From SCGC-AAA076-P13 sp964276145 (lineage in GTDB: Bacteria > Pseudomonadota > Gammaproteobacteria > Magnimaribacterales > D2472), in contig CAXYDN010000007.1 of NCBI GenBank assembly GCA_964276145.1, forward strand, positions 1-64,000: DNA of 64,000 bases, read 5' to 3'. Below, one piece after another: positions 1-9,595 of this stretch. The notes beneath the pieces were generated by a model. It was not told where the DNA came from, made no database searches, and saw only the letters and a program-made list of their open reading frames with translations. Both the position numbers and the translations under genes were made by a program. Numbering within the stretch: position 1 is the stretch's first letter; each line of letters starts with the position of its first letter.

Positions 1-27
1 CAGCCTATTTTTTTGATTTACTAACGA

Positions 28-58
28 TTGTTGTATTTGTATTAAAACCATATAGAAT
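28..58 (+). promoter_or_regulatory. Putative sigma70 promoter of the tRNA-Ser gene
   Basis: A TTGTTG box at 28-33 lies 17 bp before TATAGA at 51-56; an alternative pairing is TTGTAT at 31-36 with TAGAAT at 53-58, 16 bp apart. Either would start transcription about 10 bases before the mature tRNA 5' end. Assigned by eye in AT-rich sequence, so only suggestive. Confidence 0.4.
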
Positions 59-73
59 ATGCGATTACAGACA

Positions 74-165
74 GGAGGGATGGCAGAGTCTGGTTTATTG
101 TAACGGTCTTGAAAACCGTCGTGCCTTCATCGGCACCGTGGGTTCGAATCCCACTCCCTCCGCCA
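74..165 (+). tRNA. tRNA-Ser (anticodon UGA)
   Basis: A complete class II tRNA with a long variable arm. The acceptor stem GGAGGGA (74-80) pairs with TCCCTCC (155-161), followed by discriminator G162 and an encoded CCA (163-165). The anticodon stem ACGGT/ACCGT (103-107/115-119) encloses loop CTTGAAA with anticodon TGA at 110-112. The variable arm is a short hairpin (GTGCC/GGCAC) and the T loop reads GGTTCGAATCC. It decodes UCN serine codons. The next gene begins 14 bases after the CCA end, so the two may share a transcript. Confidence 0.97.
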
Positions 166-178
166 TTTGGTACATACA

Positions 179-598
179 ATGTCAGATCAAAATAAAGATA
201 TATCAGCATTTTTTACAGAAATCCCACCGTTTTTAAAAATATTTAATCTCACAAATGCTTACCCAACTGATGATTCTAAATTTATTGTTGAATTTAATCC
301 TGGAGTTGAGTTAACACATTCTAACGGCATGGTTGTTCAAGGTGGATTTGTGACTGGTATGCTAGATAGTTGCATGGCTCAGTTCTTAATTTATAAATCA
401 AAAGGTAAGCAAATACCATTAACTTTAGATATAGATGTTAAATTTTTACGACCATGTGCTCCAGGACCATTAAAAACCATTGCCACCATAACTAAAGAGG
501 GTAAGTCTATTTGTTTTACTGATGCCGTTCTTTACCAAAATGATGTCTTAATTGCTACTTCATCAGCTACAAATAAACTAGTTGATAACCCTTTTTAA
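179..598 (+). CDS. PaaI-family hotdog-fold acyl-CoA thioesterase
   Basis: A 139-residue protein with the single hotdog domain of the PaaI/YdiI thioesterase family, which hydrolyses acyl- or aryl-CoA thioesters in the cytoplasm. The family signature near residues 54-66 reads QGGFVTGMLDSCM, with Gln in place of the usual His of the HGG motif; the helix Asp is kept. I chose ATG at 179; a TTG at 167 in the same frame would add four residues but lies only two bases after the tRNA CCA end. Two hydrolase genes follow. Substrate unknown; family assignment is firm. Confidence 0.8.
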   Translation: MSDQNKDISAFFTEIPPFLKIFNLTNAYPTDDSKFIVEFNPGVELTHSNGMVVQGGFVTGMLDSCMAQFLIYKSKGKQIPLTLDIDVKFLRPCAPGPLKTIATITKEGKSICFTDAVLYQNDVLIATSSATNKLVDNPF

Positions 599-613
599 GA
601 TATACTTTTCGCC

Positions 614-1711
614 ATGGATGACGAAAAGTTATACGATCTTTTAAAATATATTAAACCCATTAATTCTTTTGATAATACAGAACACCCCTCAGCTCCCGAT
701 TATTCAAATTTAGATAATTGGGCAGCTTACCCTGATAAAGATGCTCAACAGTTTTATGTACCTAGCTCTAATTACTCAGTAATTAAAAAAAATAATGAAG
801 TAGATGTTTTTTATATACATCCAACAGGCTTTTTTGAAAAAACATGGAATTCTTTTATGGAAAAAGATCGTGCAGCCTACGAAAGAACTGAAATGATGCT
901 TGGTAATCAAGTTTCAGCATTTAATGATAGTTGTAATATATATGCACCTGAATACAGGCAAGCCACCTATTATTCTTATTTTGCTAAAGATTCTGACGGT
1001 ATGAAAGCTCATGATCTAGCATTTGAAGATGTTTTAAGCTCTTTTAACTACTTTATTGAGAACTTCAATAATAATAAACCTTTTATTATAATGAGTCATA
1101 GTCAGGGAGCGCTGCATGCGCATAGACTAATTTCTAAATACATCCAAGGAACATCATTACAAAAAAGAATGATTTGTGCTTATGCGATTGGTTATATTAT
1201 TCCTGAACAATATTACGATGATTTATTTCCATTAGTACCAAGATCAACTTCACCAACTGACACCAACTGTCTTATATCTTGGTCAACCGTGACTGAAGGA
1301 TTTAAGAGACAAAGAGAGCGAACTATATTTTGGAAACCAGAAGGATGGTCAATTGAATACATGGATCAGAAAATATTTTCTACTAATCCTTTTTCTTGGA
1401 CTAATGATTCAGATTGGTATGAGCCATCAATGTCTCACAGTTCAGTTATAACAAAATCACCTAATTTTAACTTTGCTGATAGATTAGCAACTAATCATTC
1501 TGGCGCTAAAAAAAGCTTAAGATTAAGCACCGAACAACATTTTTCTGTATCGATAAATAGTATTAATGGTTTATTAGAAGCTCGAGGTCCATTAGTTAAT
1601 AAAATAAAAAAAATGCAACATTTTACAGGTGATTTACACAGCTATGATGTCATGCTTTTTTGGGGTTGTTTGAGAAATAATATTAAGGATAGAATAGGTG
1701 CATATCTATAA
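614..1711 (+). CDS. DUF3089-family alpha/beta hydrolase
   Basis: A 365-residue protein resembling the DUF3089 family, uncharacterised alpha/beta-hydrolase-fold proteins. Visible marks are the strand DVFYIHPTGFF around residues 64-74 and a nucleophile elbow SHSQG at 161-165, with Ser163 the presumed nucleophile. No signal peptide is evident, so it is probably cytoplasmic. It starts 15 bp after the thioesterase and overlaps the next hydrolase by 14 bp, so the three genes look co-transcribed. Substrate cannot be deduced; ester or lipid hydrolysis is only a fold-level guess. Confidence 0.72.
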   Translation: MDDEKLYDLLKYIKPINSFDNTEHPSAPDYSNLDNWAAYPDKDAQQFYVPSSNYSVIKKNNEVDVFYIHPTGFFEKTWNSFMEKDRAAYERTEMMLGNQVSAFNDSCNIYAPEYRQATYYSYFAKDSDGMKAHDLAFEDVLSSFNYFIENFNNNKPFIIMSHSQGALHAHRLISKYIQGTSLQKRMICAYAIGYIIPEQYYDDLFPLVPRSTSPTDTNCLISWSTVTEGFKRQRERTIFWKPEGWSIEYMDQKIFSTNPFSWTNDSDWYEPSMSHSSVITKSPNFNFADRLATNHSGAKKSLRLSTEQHFSVSINSINGLLEARGPLVNKIKKMQHFTGDLHSYDVMLFWGCLRNNIKDRIGAYL

Positions 1712-2672
1712 AATTCTTTTTTTTATTATGTCTTTATCTCCTGCAATACATTCGTTCGAAGAAGGCTCTGTATTCAACGAAGATGTAAAAATTATATATA
1801 GAGATTATGGTCCCAAAGACGCTGAACCAATTCTTTTGGTGCAAGGTCTTGGTGGTCAACTTATCAATTGGCCCGATCATCTTATAGATTTTTTAATTTC
1901 AAATAATTTTAGGCCTATAGTTTTTGATAATCGTGATACAGGCTTATCATCAAGGCTGACAGATGATCGTTTTGCAGAGGGTAATAGATCTAAAACTATA
2001 AATTCTACATACTTAAAATACTACTTTAGGTTGCCAATTAATCCGCCTTATACATTAGATGACATGGCAAGTGACGCTATCTTAATACTAGATAAATTAG
2101 ATATTGATAAAACTCATCTATTAGGCATGTCTATGGGTGGAATGATTGCACAAATAATTGCTGCAAATCACCCAGAGCGTATCAATTCATTTACATTAAT
2201 TGCATCATCAATTTCCGCCCCCAGTCCGTTAAATGGTCCTACAAGAGACGTTCGAAGGCTTTTAATGAAAAGATCTGCAAACCCTTATTCAACAAATGAT
2301 GAACGTATTGAGAGAAGTAAAAAAATATTTAGTTTAATTGGTTTGGAAGGTTATGACCTTGATACAGAAGAATTTTATAACAAATCAATCGAATCAATTG
2401 AAAGAGCTGGTCCTGATGATACAGGTTTCAGTCGTCAAATCATGGCAATTTTAGGATCAAAAAATAGAATAAAAAAAGTTAAGTCAATAAAGGCTAACAC
2501 TCTTATTATTCACGGAAAGGAAGATCCTCTAATCAAAGTCAAAAATGCATATAAAACTAATAAGCTTATTAAGAATAGCTCTTTAATAATTTTGCCCAAC
2601 ATGAGACATTTAATTGAACCACCTGTATTTGATTTATTTAAAGATGATTTACTAGCTCACCTTAATAAATAA
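1698..2672 (+). CDS. Alpha/beta hydrolase, probably exported
   Basis: A 324-residue alpha/beta hydrolase with the oxyanion-hole stretch QGLGG (49-53), DNRDTG (77-82) and nucleophile elbow GMSMGG (143-148, Ser145), plus a C-terminal catalytic His in MRHLIEPP. Residues 1-19 form a short hydrophobic segment that could be a signal peptide, suggesting a periplasmic enzyme. The start is GTG, overlapping the upstream gene by 14 bp; the export prediction depends on this start. It resembles the esterase/lactonase type of the family. Its stop codon shares one base with the next start. Confidence 0.75.
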   Translation: MHIYKILFFIMSLSPAIHSFEEGSVFNEDVKIIYRDYGPKDAEPILLVQGLGGQLINWPDHLIDFLISNNFRPIVFDNRDTGLSSRLTDDRFAEGNRSKTINSTYLKYYFRLPINPPYTLDDMASDAILILDKLDIDKTHLLGMSMGGMIAQIIAANHPERINSFTLIASSISAPSPLNGPTRDVRRLLMKRSANPYSTNDERIERSKKIFSLIGLEGYDLDTEEFYNKSIESIERAGPDDTGFSRQIMAILGSKNRIKKVKSIKANTLIIHGKEDPLIKVKNAYKTNKLIKNSSLIILPNMRHLIEPPVFDLFKDDLLAHLNK

Positions 2673-4072
2673 TGCTGTCAACTAGATTTAAATTTAATTA
2701 TTCATCAGGTGCCATAGCCAATGGCATTAAGACGGATATGTTCACATTTTTTTTACTATTTTTTTATTCAAGAGTTATTGGACTTGACCCACTTTTAGCA
2801 TCTTTAGCTATTGGCCTCGCATTAATTGTTGATTCATTTACAGATCCAATAATGGGCACCATTTCCGATAGAACGAATAGCAAATTTGGTAGACGACATC
2901 CTTTTATGTTTGTTTCATTTTTACCCGTTGGTATTTTTTATATTTTATTATTTTCACCAACACCTGAATGGGATATTTCTCAAAATCAATTATTTTGGTG
3001 GATGTTCATCTGTACTAGTTTTACAAGAATTGGTATGACTCTTTTTGATGTGCCACATAGATCATTTGGAGCTGAAATTACAAAAGATTATATAGAACGT
3101 ACTAAGCTTTTTTCTTGGCGTGAAATGTTTTCTTGGATTGCAGGTATTTGTAATGCATTTCTTGCATATAACATTTTTTTTAAATCTACTTCGGAATATC
3201 CATTTGGTCAATTAAATCCTGAAGCTTATTTTCCTCTGGCATTAACAGGGGCATTTTTTATGATGTTGGGTATTTTATATTCAACTATAAGCACAAGAAA
3301 TAATATTAATTTATTGTCATCATGGACCGGTGGCACTTCTCTGAGTCAAATCATATCAGAGCTAAAAATAGCTATCTCAAATAGATCATTTATTTTATTT
3401 TTCTTAGGTAATTTAACACTATCTATTTCATGGGGTCTGCTTAATAGTTTAACCCTATTTATAAATACAGACTTTTGGGGTTTGAGAGGAGACCAAATAG
3501 GAATCTTTTTATATTTATACTTTGCTGCAGCATTTCTTGCCTTTGCAATAACTCCCAAATTTGTATCAAAAATTGGTAAAAGAAATTTCGTACTATTCTG
3601 CGTATCAGGAGTTGCCTTAACATCTCCAATGGCATTTATTTTTTATAATTTAGGTCTCACTCCTGAAAAAGGTACCACAGAATTAGTTTTATTTTTATGC
3701 TTACCACTTATCTTTGTTTCTACATTAAGCATTGCAGGCAATATGGCAAGAGATGCAATGATTGGAGATATAGCAGATGAGGTTGATTTGCAAAGTGGTA
3801 AACGTCAGGAAGGGGTCCTATATTCAGCAGTTTCTTTTATACAAAAGGTTAATACTGCATTTGGAGCCTTAACTGGAGGCCTTACACTATGGGTTCTAAA
3901 TATTTCTAAAGATACTCCCACATATGATCAGGCTTATGCATTATTTTTTGTTCAAGGCGTAATTGGGCCGATTTTATTAGTAATCCCGCTCATATTCTTT
4001 TATTTCTATTCTTTAGATAAGAAAAGACATTCAGAAATATTAATGAAGATTGAAGAAAGGAATAATTTTTAA
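2672..4072 (+). CDS. MFS transporter, GPH (MelB-like) family
   Basis: A 466-residue membrane protein with about 12 hydrophobic segments and the glycoside-pentoside-hexuronide:cation symporter layout: an N-terminal LIVDSFTDPIMGTISDRT motif and the charged loop RTNSKFGRRHPFM. Family members import sugars or glycosides, often with Na+ or H+, across the inner membrane. The gene overlaps the upstream hydrolase by one base and ends four bases inside the convergent DUF349 gene. With the two hydrolases it could form an uptake-and-cleavage unit, but no substrate can be named. Confidence 0.8.
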   Translation: MLSTRFKFNYSSGAIANGIKTDMFTFFLLFFYSRVIGLDPLLASLAIGLALIVDSFTDPIMGTISDRTNSKFGRRHPFMFVSFLPVGIFYILLFSPTPEWDISQNQLFWWMFICTSFTRIGMTLFDVPHRSFGAEITKDYIERTKLFSWREMFSWIAGICNAFLAYNIFFKSTSEYPFGQLNPEAYFPLALTGAFFMMLGILYSTISTRNNINLLSSWTGGTSLSQIISELKIAISNRSFILFFLGNLTLSISWGLLNSLTLFINTDFWGLRGDQIGIFLYLYFAAAFLAFAITPKFVSKIGKRNFVLFCVSGVALTSPMAFIFYNLGLTPEKGTTELVLFLCLPLIFVSTLSIAGNMARDAMIGDIADEVDLQSGKRQEGVLYSAVSFIQKVNTAFGALTGGLTLWVLNISKDTPTYDQAYALFFVQGVIGPILLVIPLIFFYFYSLDKKRHSEILMKIEERNNF

Positions 4073-5490
4073 GAAAGTAATTTCTCAATTGAAGCAGAAA
4101 TTCGTTTCCATAAATTCTTTTCAGCAGCAACTGGTTTCTTTGATAAATTATTTAAAAAATGTGCTATCAAGCCTTCCAATGTATCTAAATCATTAGAGGA
4201 TTTATTAAACTTATTGGTAAGCATTTCTAGTTGGATACTTTGTCTCAAATCAGCATCTTTTTTTAAAGAATCAAGACCAGCTATAAGTTCTAATTTTACA
4301 CATGCATATTGAAGATTATTCAAATCTGATTTTGTTGGAGAATCTGTATTGAGTTTATTTTTTATTGAAGCGGGTATGTCAGACTTCTCTATATCATCAC
4401 TTAAATAAGATTCTAAAATATTTATATATGAAGTAATTTTTAATATTTGCTGTTCTTTGGTTTTTTTCTGTTTAATGGAGATTATTTCTTTTTTTAATTG
4501 ATCCAGTTCTTTTGATTTATTAATATTTTTTAAAGCCTGAATTTCGTCATTAGCTTCATTGGTAGATATTTGACCATCTTTTAGCTGAGCCAATAACTCA
4601 TTCACTTTAGTTATTTCAGATTCAATAACCTCTTTTTTTGCTGTAAAGAATCTATCAGCTGACTTATTAAATTTTTCCCACAACTTGTTATCAGTCTTTC
4701 TTCCGGCCGAACCAGCATTTTTCCATTCATTTTTAAGATCATTGAACTGCTTAATACTTATATCGTTATCTTCGTTTGATATTGCGTTCACCTTTGCTAT
4801 TAGGCTTTCTTTAGCATTAATAACAATTTGTTCTTGTTTTTTTATAGCATCATTAATTGGTTTCTTAGCTTCTATATAAGCTTTTCTTAATTTATTTAAA
4901 TCTTTGTCTAATACAGGAGCAAATTCCTGCCATTTATCAAAAGTGCTTCTTAGATACTGAATAAGAAATTTAGCTTGAGGCCATTTAGTTGAATTATTGG
5001 AAACATATTCGTTGATTTCTGAAATGATTAATTCTCTTTCTTGAGCATTATTAATTTTTATTTCTTTAAGTTCATCAAAGTACTCTTTACATGGTTCCCA
5101 GGCTTTATTTGTTAATTCATTGAATAAATTCCATTGGTCTCTAGAAGCAGGTCTGCTTGATAAATCTAATAATTGCCACTTAGTTTGAATATCATGAATA
5201 AGGTGAGCCTGTTTCTTTGGACTATCAAGTGGTGTATCAATCACTTTATTAATTTCACTTATTAACTCTTCTCTTTTAGGGTTAGTAGCAAAAGATGACA
5301 TTTCATCAAAGTATCTTGATTGGCCAATAGCAAAATTTAATTTATGTCTTAATTTATTAGGTATTTTTCCGATACCTTTAGTTTTAGACATGACATCACG
5401 CACTTTTTTTTGAGCGTTTTTAATTGAACCTTTACTAAATAAAGCCTCAGCTTCGTCTAATTGTTTAAATAAATCTTGACTAGTTTCCAC
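4069..5490 (-). CDS. DUF349 repeat protein
   Basis: A 473-residue, Lys/Glu/Asn-rich, largely helical cytoplasmic protein with no signal peptide or membrane span. It contains several copies of the DUF349 pattern, a helical repeat with a conserved Trp and a later lw..F phrase: WQLLDLSSRPASRDQWNLF, then KWQEFAPV and EWKNAGSAGRKTDNKLWEKF. DUF349 proteins are widespread in Gammaproteobacteria and poorly characterised. The gene is divergent from trpS with only 33 bp between starts, so the two promoters must overlap. Confidence 0.75.
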   Translation of the reverse strand: METSQDLFKQLDEAEALFSKGSIKNAQKKVRDVMSKTKGIGKIPNKLRHKLNFAIGQSRYFDEMSSFATNPKREELISEINKVIDTPLDSPKKQAHLIHDIQTKWQLLDLSSRPASRDQWNLFNELTNKAWEPCKEYFDELKEIKINNAQERELIISEINEYVSNNSTKWPQAKFLIQYLRSTFDKWQEFAPVLDKDLNKLRKAYIEAKKPINDAIKKQEQIVINAKESLIAKVNAISNEDNDISIKQFNDLKNEWKNAGSAGRKTDNKLWEKFNKSADRFFTAKKEVIESEITKVNELLAQLKDGQISTNEANDEIQALKNINKSKELDQLKKEIISIKQKKTKEQQILKITSYINILESYLSDDIEKSDIPASIKNKLNTDSPTKSDLNNLQYACVKLELIAGLDSLKKDADLRQSIQLEMLTNKFNKSSNDLDTLEGLIAHFLNNLSKKPVAAEKNLWKRISASIEKLLS

Positions 5491-5523
5491 AATAATCTCT
5501 TTTGATGTTTATAATTATAACAA

Positions 5524-6516
5524 ATGAAAAAGCGAATTCTAACAGGTATTACGACAACTGGTACTCCTCATATAGGAAATTATTTAGGTGCTATCAAACC
5601 AGCTCTTGAACTTGCTAAAGAATATGATGAATCTTTTTATTTTTTAGCTGATTACCATGCAATTATAAAAAATTCAAAAAGCACTGAAGTCACAGACTCA
5701 GTAAAAAATGTTGCTCTTGCATGGCTAGCATCTGGACTTAATCCAAACAAATCATTTTTTTATAGACAGTCAGACGTACCTGAAATATTAGAGCTTAGTT
5801 GGGTATTAAATTGTGTTACAGCTAAAGGTCTTATGAATCGCTCTCATGCATACAAAGCAGCCACAACCCTAAATAAAGACGATGAAGACAAGGGTATAAC
5901 TATGGGTTTATTTTCTTACCCTATATTAATGGCAGCAGATATCCTAATGTTTAATGCAACTCATGTTCCAGTAGGCGCTGATCAGATTCAGCATATAGAG
6001 ATGACAAGAGATATTGCCGGAAGGTTTAATCATCTATATAAAAAAACTTTTATACTTCCTGAGGCTATAATTCAATCAACTAACGAGACAGTTCCTGGCA
6101 TTGATGGTCAAAAAATGTCTAAGTCTTATGGAAATATTATTCCTTTACTATCTACTGAAAAACAACTAAAAAAATCTATTGCTAAGATAGTTACTAATTC
6201 TCTGGAGCCTGGCGACCCAAAAGATCCATCAAATTGCACAGTCTTTGCTTTATATAAATATTTTGCTTCAAAACCAATGGTTGATGAACTTTGTGATGAT
6301 TATAAAAAAGGTATTAGCTGGGGAGATGCTAAAAATAAATTATTTGAAGTTGTAAATAATGAAATTACTCCCATAAGAGAATCATATGAAAAACTCCAAG
6401 AAGATAAAGATTTTATAAATGATTTGCTCAGTGATGGTTCAAATAAAGTAAGGCCTATCGCTAAAGAACTTTTAGATTCTATTAGAAGTTCAGTAGGTAT
6501 TAATAAAATATCTTAA
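5524..6516 (+). CDS. trpS: Tryptophanyl-tRNA synthetase
   Basis: A class I aminoacyl-tRNA synthetase of 330 residues, the usual bacterial TrpRS length, charging tRNA-Trp with tryptophan using ATP. The HIGH-type signature is HIGN at 16-19 within TGTPHIGNYLGA, and the KMSKS loop is intact at 197-201. The family motif GADQIQHIEMTRDIA is present at about 151-165. The stop codon overlaps the next ATG by one base. No sign of truncation. Confidence 0.96.
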   Translation: MKKRILTGITTTGTPHIGNYLGAIKPALELAKEYDESFYFLADYHAIIKNSKSTEVTDSVKNVALAWLASGLNPNKSFFYRQSDVPEILELSWVLNCVTAKGLMNRSHAYKAATTLNKDDEDKGITMGLFSYPILMAADILMFNATHVPVGADQIQHIEMTRDIAGRFNHLYKKTFILPEAIIQSTNETVPGIDGQKMSKSYGNIIPLLSTEKQLKKSIAKIVTNSLEPGDPKDPSNCTVFALYKYFASKPMVDELCDDYKKGISWGDAKNKLFEVVNNEITPIRESYEKLQEDKDFINDLLSDGSNKVRPIAKELLDSIRSSVGINKIS

Positions 6517-7706
6517 TGAAATCGTCTGCCTCAACATGGCTTAAATTTGGTCTATTTACTGTTGGGTTAGGACAATCTTTTGTTTTTGTAATTGTTCCTC
6601 CTCTTGCAAGAGATCTTGGTTTGTCAGAAATACAAGCTTCGCTTGTATTTGCTTTCTCAGCTATAGCTTGGGCACTTACTAGTGCAGCATGGGGAAGGGC
6701 TAGTGATAAATACGGAAGACGCAACATTGCAATACTTGGGCTTATAGGATACTCAGCCTCTCTATTAGCCATGATAGTTCCATTATTCCTAGTTGAAAAA
6801 AATCTTTTAGATATCGTATTTTTATTTCCACTTCTTGTTTTTGGGAGAATGCTTAATGGTCTAATTGGTTCAGCTACAAGACCTGCAACATTTGCATATA
6901 TAGCTGATACATCTAGTAGGGAAAAAAGAACTGTTAAATTTGCTAGATTAGAGTCGAGTTTTTTAGTTGGAACAGTAGCAGGGCCGCTTATAGGAGGCTT
7001 TCTTATTCTAATAACAAAAGAGACTCCTTTTTATGTATTTAGTATATTAGCTTTAATAGCATCTATAGGTATTTATAAAAATGTTGATAACACTGCTAGA
7101 GATAAAAAAAGTGTTCTCCAATCAGAAAAAATATCATGGAAATCTAATACCGTTTGGCCTTTTTTGGTATTAGCCTCTATTTCCAGCTTATGTCTTGCAT
7201 CATTAATTCAAACTATAGGTTTTTATTTGTTTGATGTATTCCCAAATATTGATGATTTACCAATCTTAATAAGCATGACTTTTGCACTTTTATCCATATC
7301 AACAATTGTTAGCCAGTACCTTTTTACGGATGCATTTCCTCTATCTAATAATAAATTACTGTTATGCGGTGTTTTATTACTATTATTTTCATATATAACA
7401 ATGGCTTTATTCCCAAAGATTTCTATTTATTATTTATCCATAATAATAAATGGTATTGGTGGTGGTATGTTAAGACCAGCTATATCTTCATCATTATCTC
7501 TATCACAAACACCGGAGCATCAAGGAATTGCAGCAGGCTATCTGGGTTCTGTTTATCCCGTTGGCCATATATTAACTCCTGTTCTTGCAATGCCTATATA
7601 TGCAATTAATCCATCATATCTATATTATTTTTCATCAATGCTATGTCTTATCTGTTTTATATTTATAATAAGTCATCCTATTTTTAGAAAAGAAATAAGA
7701 ATATGA
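6516..7706 (+). CDS. MFS transporter (drug:H+ antiporter type)
   Basis: A 396-residue protein with about 12 transmembrane segments. The conserved MFS loop between helices 2 and 3 is clear as GRASDKYGRRNIAILG, and FLVGTVAGPLIGGF resembles the antiporter motif C of tetracycline-type exporters. It probably exports a small molecule across the inner membrane; the substrate cannot be read from sequence. It overlaps trpS by one base and hemH by four bases, so it belongs to that transcription unit, but this context gives no substrate hint. Confidence 0.78.
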   Translation: MKSSASTWLKFGLFTVGLGQSFVFVIVPPLARDLGLSEIQASLVFAFSAIAWALTSAAWGRASDKYGRRNIAILGLIGYSASLLAMIVPLFLVEKNLLDIVFLFPLLVFGRMLNGLIGSATRPATFAYIADTSSREKRTVKFARLESSFLVGTVAGPLIGGFLILITKETPFYVFSILALIASIGIYKNVDNTARDKKSVLQSEKISWKSNTVWPFLVLASISSLCLASLIQTIGFYLFDVFPNIDDLPILISMTFALLSISTIVSQYLFTDAFPLSNNKLLLCGVLLLLFSYITMALFPKISIYYLSIIINGIGGGMLRPAISSSLSLSQTPEHQGIAAGYLGSVYPVGHILTPVLAMPIYAINPSYLYYFSSMLCLICFIFIISHPIFRKEIRI

Positions 7707-8719
7707 AAAAAAGTTTACTAATAATTAATCTAGGCACACCTGATAGTCCATCTTATTTTGATGTTTTTAAATATTTAAGAGAGTTTCTATCTGATGAAAA
7801 AGTTTTAAATATTAATCCAATACTAAGATTTATTCTCGTTAACTTTATTATTTGTCCTTTCAGATCTTTTAGTTCCTCTAAAATATATAAAAAAGTTTGG
7901 CATAAAGATTATGGTTCTCCGTTACTTCATAATACCAAGGAACTAACTAAGTTATTATCAGAACAATTGGCTGACGTTGATGTTCAATTTGCAATGCGAT
8001 ATCAATCACCTTCTATTGCAACAACTATTGATCAAATGCTTGCCAAGAACCCAGATGAGATAGTCATTCTCCCTTTGTTCCCTCATTATGCTGCAGCTAC
8101 GACAGGGTCAGTATTTAAAGAAGTATCGAAATGTTTAGCTGATAAATGGGTAGTACCAAAAATTACATTTATAAATCAGTTCTATGACAATGATGTATTT
8201 ATTAACGCCTGGATAACTAAGGCTAATAAATTTGATATTCACTCATATGATAAAGTAATTTTTAGCTATCATGGCGTTCCTAATAGTCATGTTGACAATG
8301 TATATCCCGATTCTTTATGTAAAGATAATAATTGTGAATTAGGGATAACAGATGCTAATAAATTTTGTTATAAAGCAACTGTCTACGAAACAACTAAACT
8401 TATAGCTCAGAAGCTAAATTTAGATAGTTCTAAGTACATAGTGTCTTTTCAATCAAGACTCACAAACAAATGGTTAGATCCCTTTACAGATGAGGTTTTA
8501 GAAAAACTACCTGCTCAAAATCATAAAAAAGTTTTAGTATTCTCACCAGCATTCACAGCAGACTGTCTTGAGACTATTATTGAGATAGGTGATGAATACC
8601 AAGAGCTATTCATTGATGCAGGCGGAGAAGTGCTTGATTATGTCCCTTCTCTGAATTATTCAAATGAATGGGTGGATGCAATTATAGATATTACAAAACT
8701 AGGTCATACAAATGTTTAA
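7703..8719 (+). CDS. hemH: Ferrochelatase
   Basis: A 338-residue ferrochelatase, the last enzyme of protoheme synthesis, inserting Fe2+ into protoporphyrin IX. The N-terminal LLIINLGTPDSP, the LPLFPHYA segment at about 123-130 and the catalytic-His motif FSYHGVP (His190) are all present, followed by the expected FQSRLTNKWLDPFTDE and FSPAFTADCLETIIEI with its conserved Glu. Length is near the E. coli enzyme (320). Overlaps four bases with the upstream MFS gene and eight bases with the SDR gene. Confidence 0.95.
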   Translation: MKKSLLIINLGTPDSPSYFDVFKYLREFLSDEKVLNINPILRFILVNFIICPFRSFSSSKIYKKVWHKDYGSPLLHNTKELTKLLSEQLADVDVQFAMRYQSPSIATTIDQMLAKNPDEIVILPLFPHYAAATTGSVFKEVSKCLADKWVVPKITFINQFYDNDVFINAWITKANKFDIHSYDKVIFSYHGVPNSHVDNVYPDSLCKDNNCELGITDANKFCYKATVYETTKLIAQKLNLDSSKYIVSFQSRLTNKWLDPFTDEVLEKLPAQNHKKVLVFSPAFTADCLETIIEIGDEYQELFIDAGGEVLDYVPSLNYSNEWVDAIIDITKLGHTNV

Positions 8720-9497
8720 AAAAGATTTATTAAAAGATAAAAATATATTAGTAACTGGTGGAGGAACAGGACTGGGTAAAGAGATGGCTACTCACTATGC
8801 TGAACATGGAGCAAATATATTTATTTGCGGAAGAAGAGAAAACGTCCTTAAGGAAACAGCTAATGAGATTATGGATAAGCATGATGTATCAGTAGAGTAC
8901 GAAACACTAGATATAAGAGCGCCACAAGATGTTGATAACTATATTGATAGAATCTTTCAAAAATCACCTCTTGATGGTTTGGTTAATAATGCAGCAGGAA
9001 ATTTTATATCACCAACAAAAGATTTATCGCCTAAAGGGTTTGATGCAATTGCAAACATTGTATTTCATGGTACTTTCTATATGACTCATTCTGTTGGTAA
9101 AAGATGGATAGAAAATAATCAAAAAGGTTCAATAATATCTATCCTAACTACTTGGGTATGGACAGGTTCTCCCTACGTGGTTCCATCAGCAATGTCTAAA
9201 TCAGGCCTAAATGCAATGACACAGTCACTAGCTGCAGAATGGGGAAAATATGGAATTAAAGTGAATGCTATAGCTCCTGGACCTTTTCCAACTAAAGGGG
9301 CATGGGATCGTCTAAATCCTGGTGGAGACAATGATTCTGGTTATATGGGAGATATACCCTTACAAAGGGTTGGTGAAATGTCTGAACTACAAAATCTAGC
9401 TACTTTTTTGATGGCAGATGGGTGTGACTATTTAACTGGTCAGACAATAGCTATTGATGGTGCACAATATTTAACAGGCGGCGGGTACATTCTCTAA
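8712..9497 (+). CDS. SDR oxidoreductase, 2,4-dienoyl-CoA reductase-like; C-terminus frameshifted
   Basis: A short-chain dehydrogenase of 261 residues as read. It has a Rossmann TGGGTGLGKE motif near residues 15-24, NNAAGN, and SAMSKSG followed by AAEWGKYGIKVNAIAPGP, the pattern of 2,4-dienoyl-CoA reductase-type SDRs that act on unsaturated acyl-CoA esters with NADPH. The frame stops at 9495-9497, but skipping one base at about 9486 (the T in gggTacattc) continues the protein for about 30 residues (KLDKLSDEDWEQMRAMIRSS and on) to TAG at 9583-9585, a tail typical of this family. The real product is therefore probably about 290 residues, ending at 9585. Confidence 0.82.
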   Translation: MFKKDLLKDKNILVTGGGTGLGKEMATHYAEHGANIFICGRRENVLKETANEIMDKHDVSVEYETLDIRAPQDVDNYIDRIFQKSPLDGLVNNAAGNFISPTKDLSPKGFDAIANIVFHGTFYMTHSVGKRWIENNQKGSIISILTTWVWTGSPYVVPSAMSKSGLNAMTQSLAAEWGKYGIKVNAIAPGPFPTKGAWDRLNPGGDNDSGYMGDIPLQRVGEMSELQNLATFLMADGCDYLTGQTIAIDGAQYLTGGGYIL

Positions 9498-9585
9498 ACT
9501 TGATAAACTAAGTGATGAAGATTGGGAACAGATGAGAGCTATGATAAGGTCATCTAATAATAAAGATAAAGCTAATAGAAGTTAG
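9484..9585 (+). other. Displaced 3' end of the SDR gene (+1 frame)
   Basis: Read one base out of phase with the SDR gene, this segment encodes FSKLDKLSDEDWEQMRAM and a basic tail to TAG at 9583-9585. The DEDWEQMR helix matches the usual C-terminus of dienoyl-CoA reductase-like SDRs. It has no start of its own. It is best explained as the last third of a hundred bases of the upstream gene, separated by one inserted base. Confidence 0.7.
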
Positions 9586-9595
9586 AGGGGTATAT

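Noticed and set aside
167..178. In-frame TTG start for the thioesterase two bases after the tRNA
   Set aside because: ATG at 179 is a better start; the extra four residues have no support.
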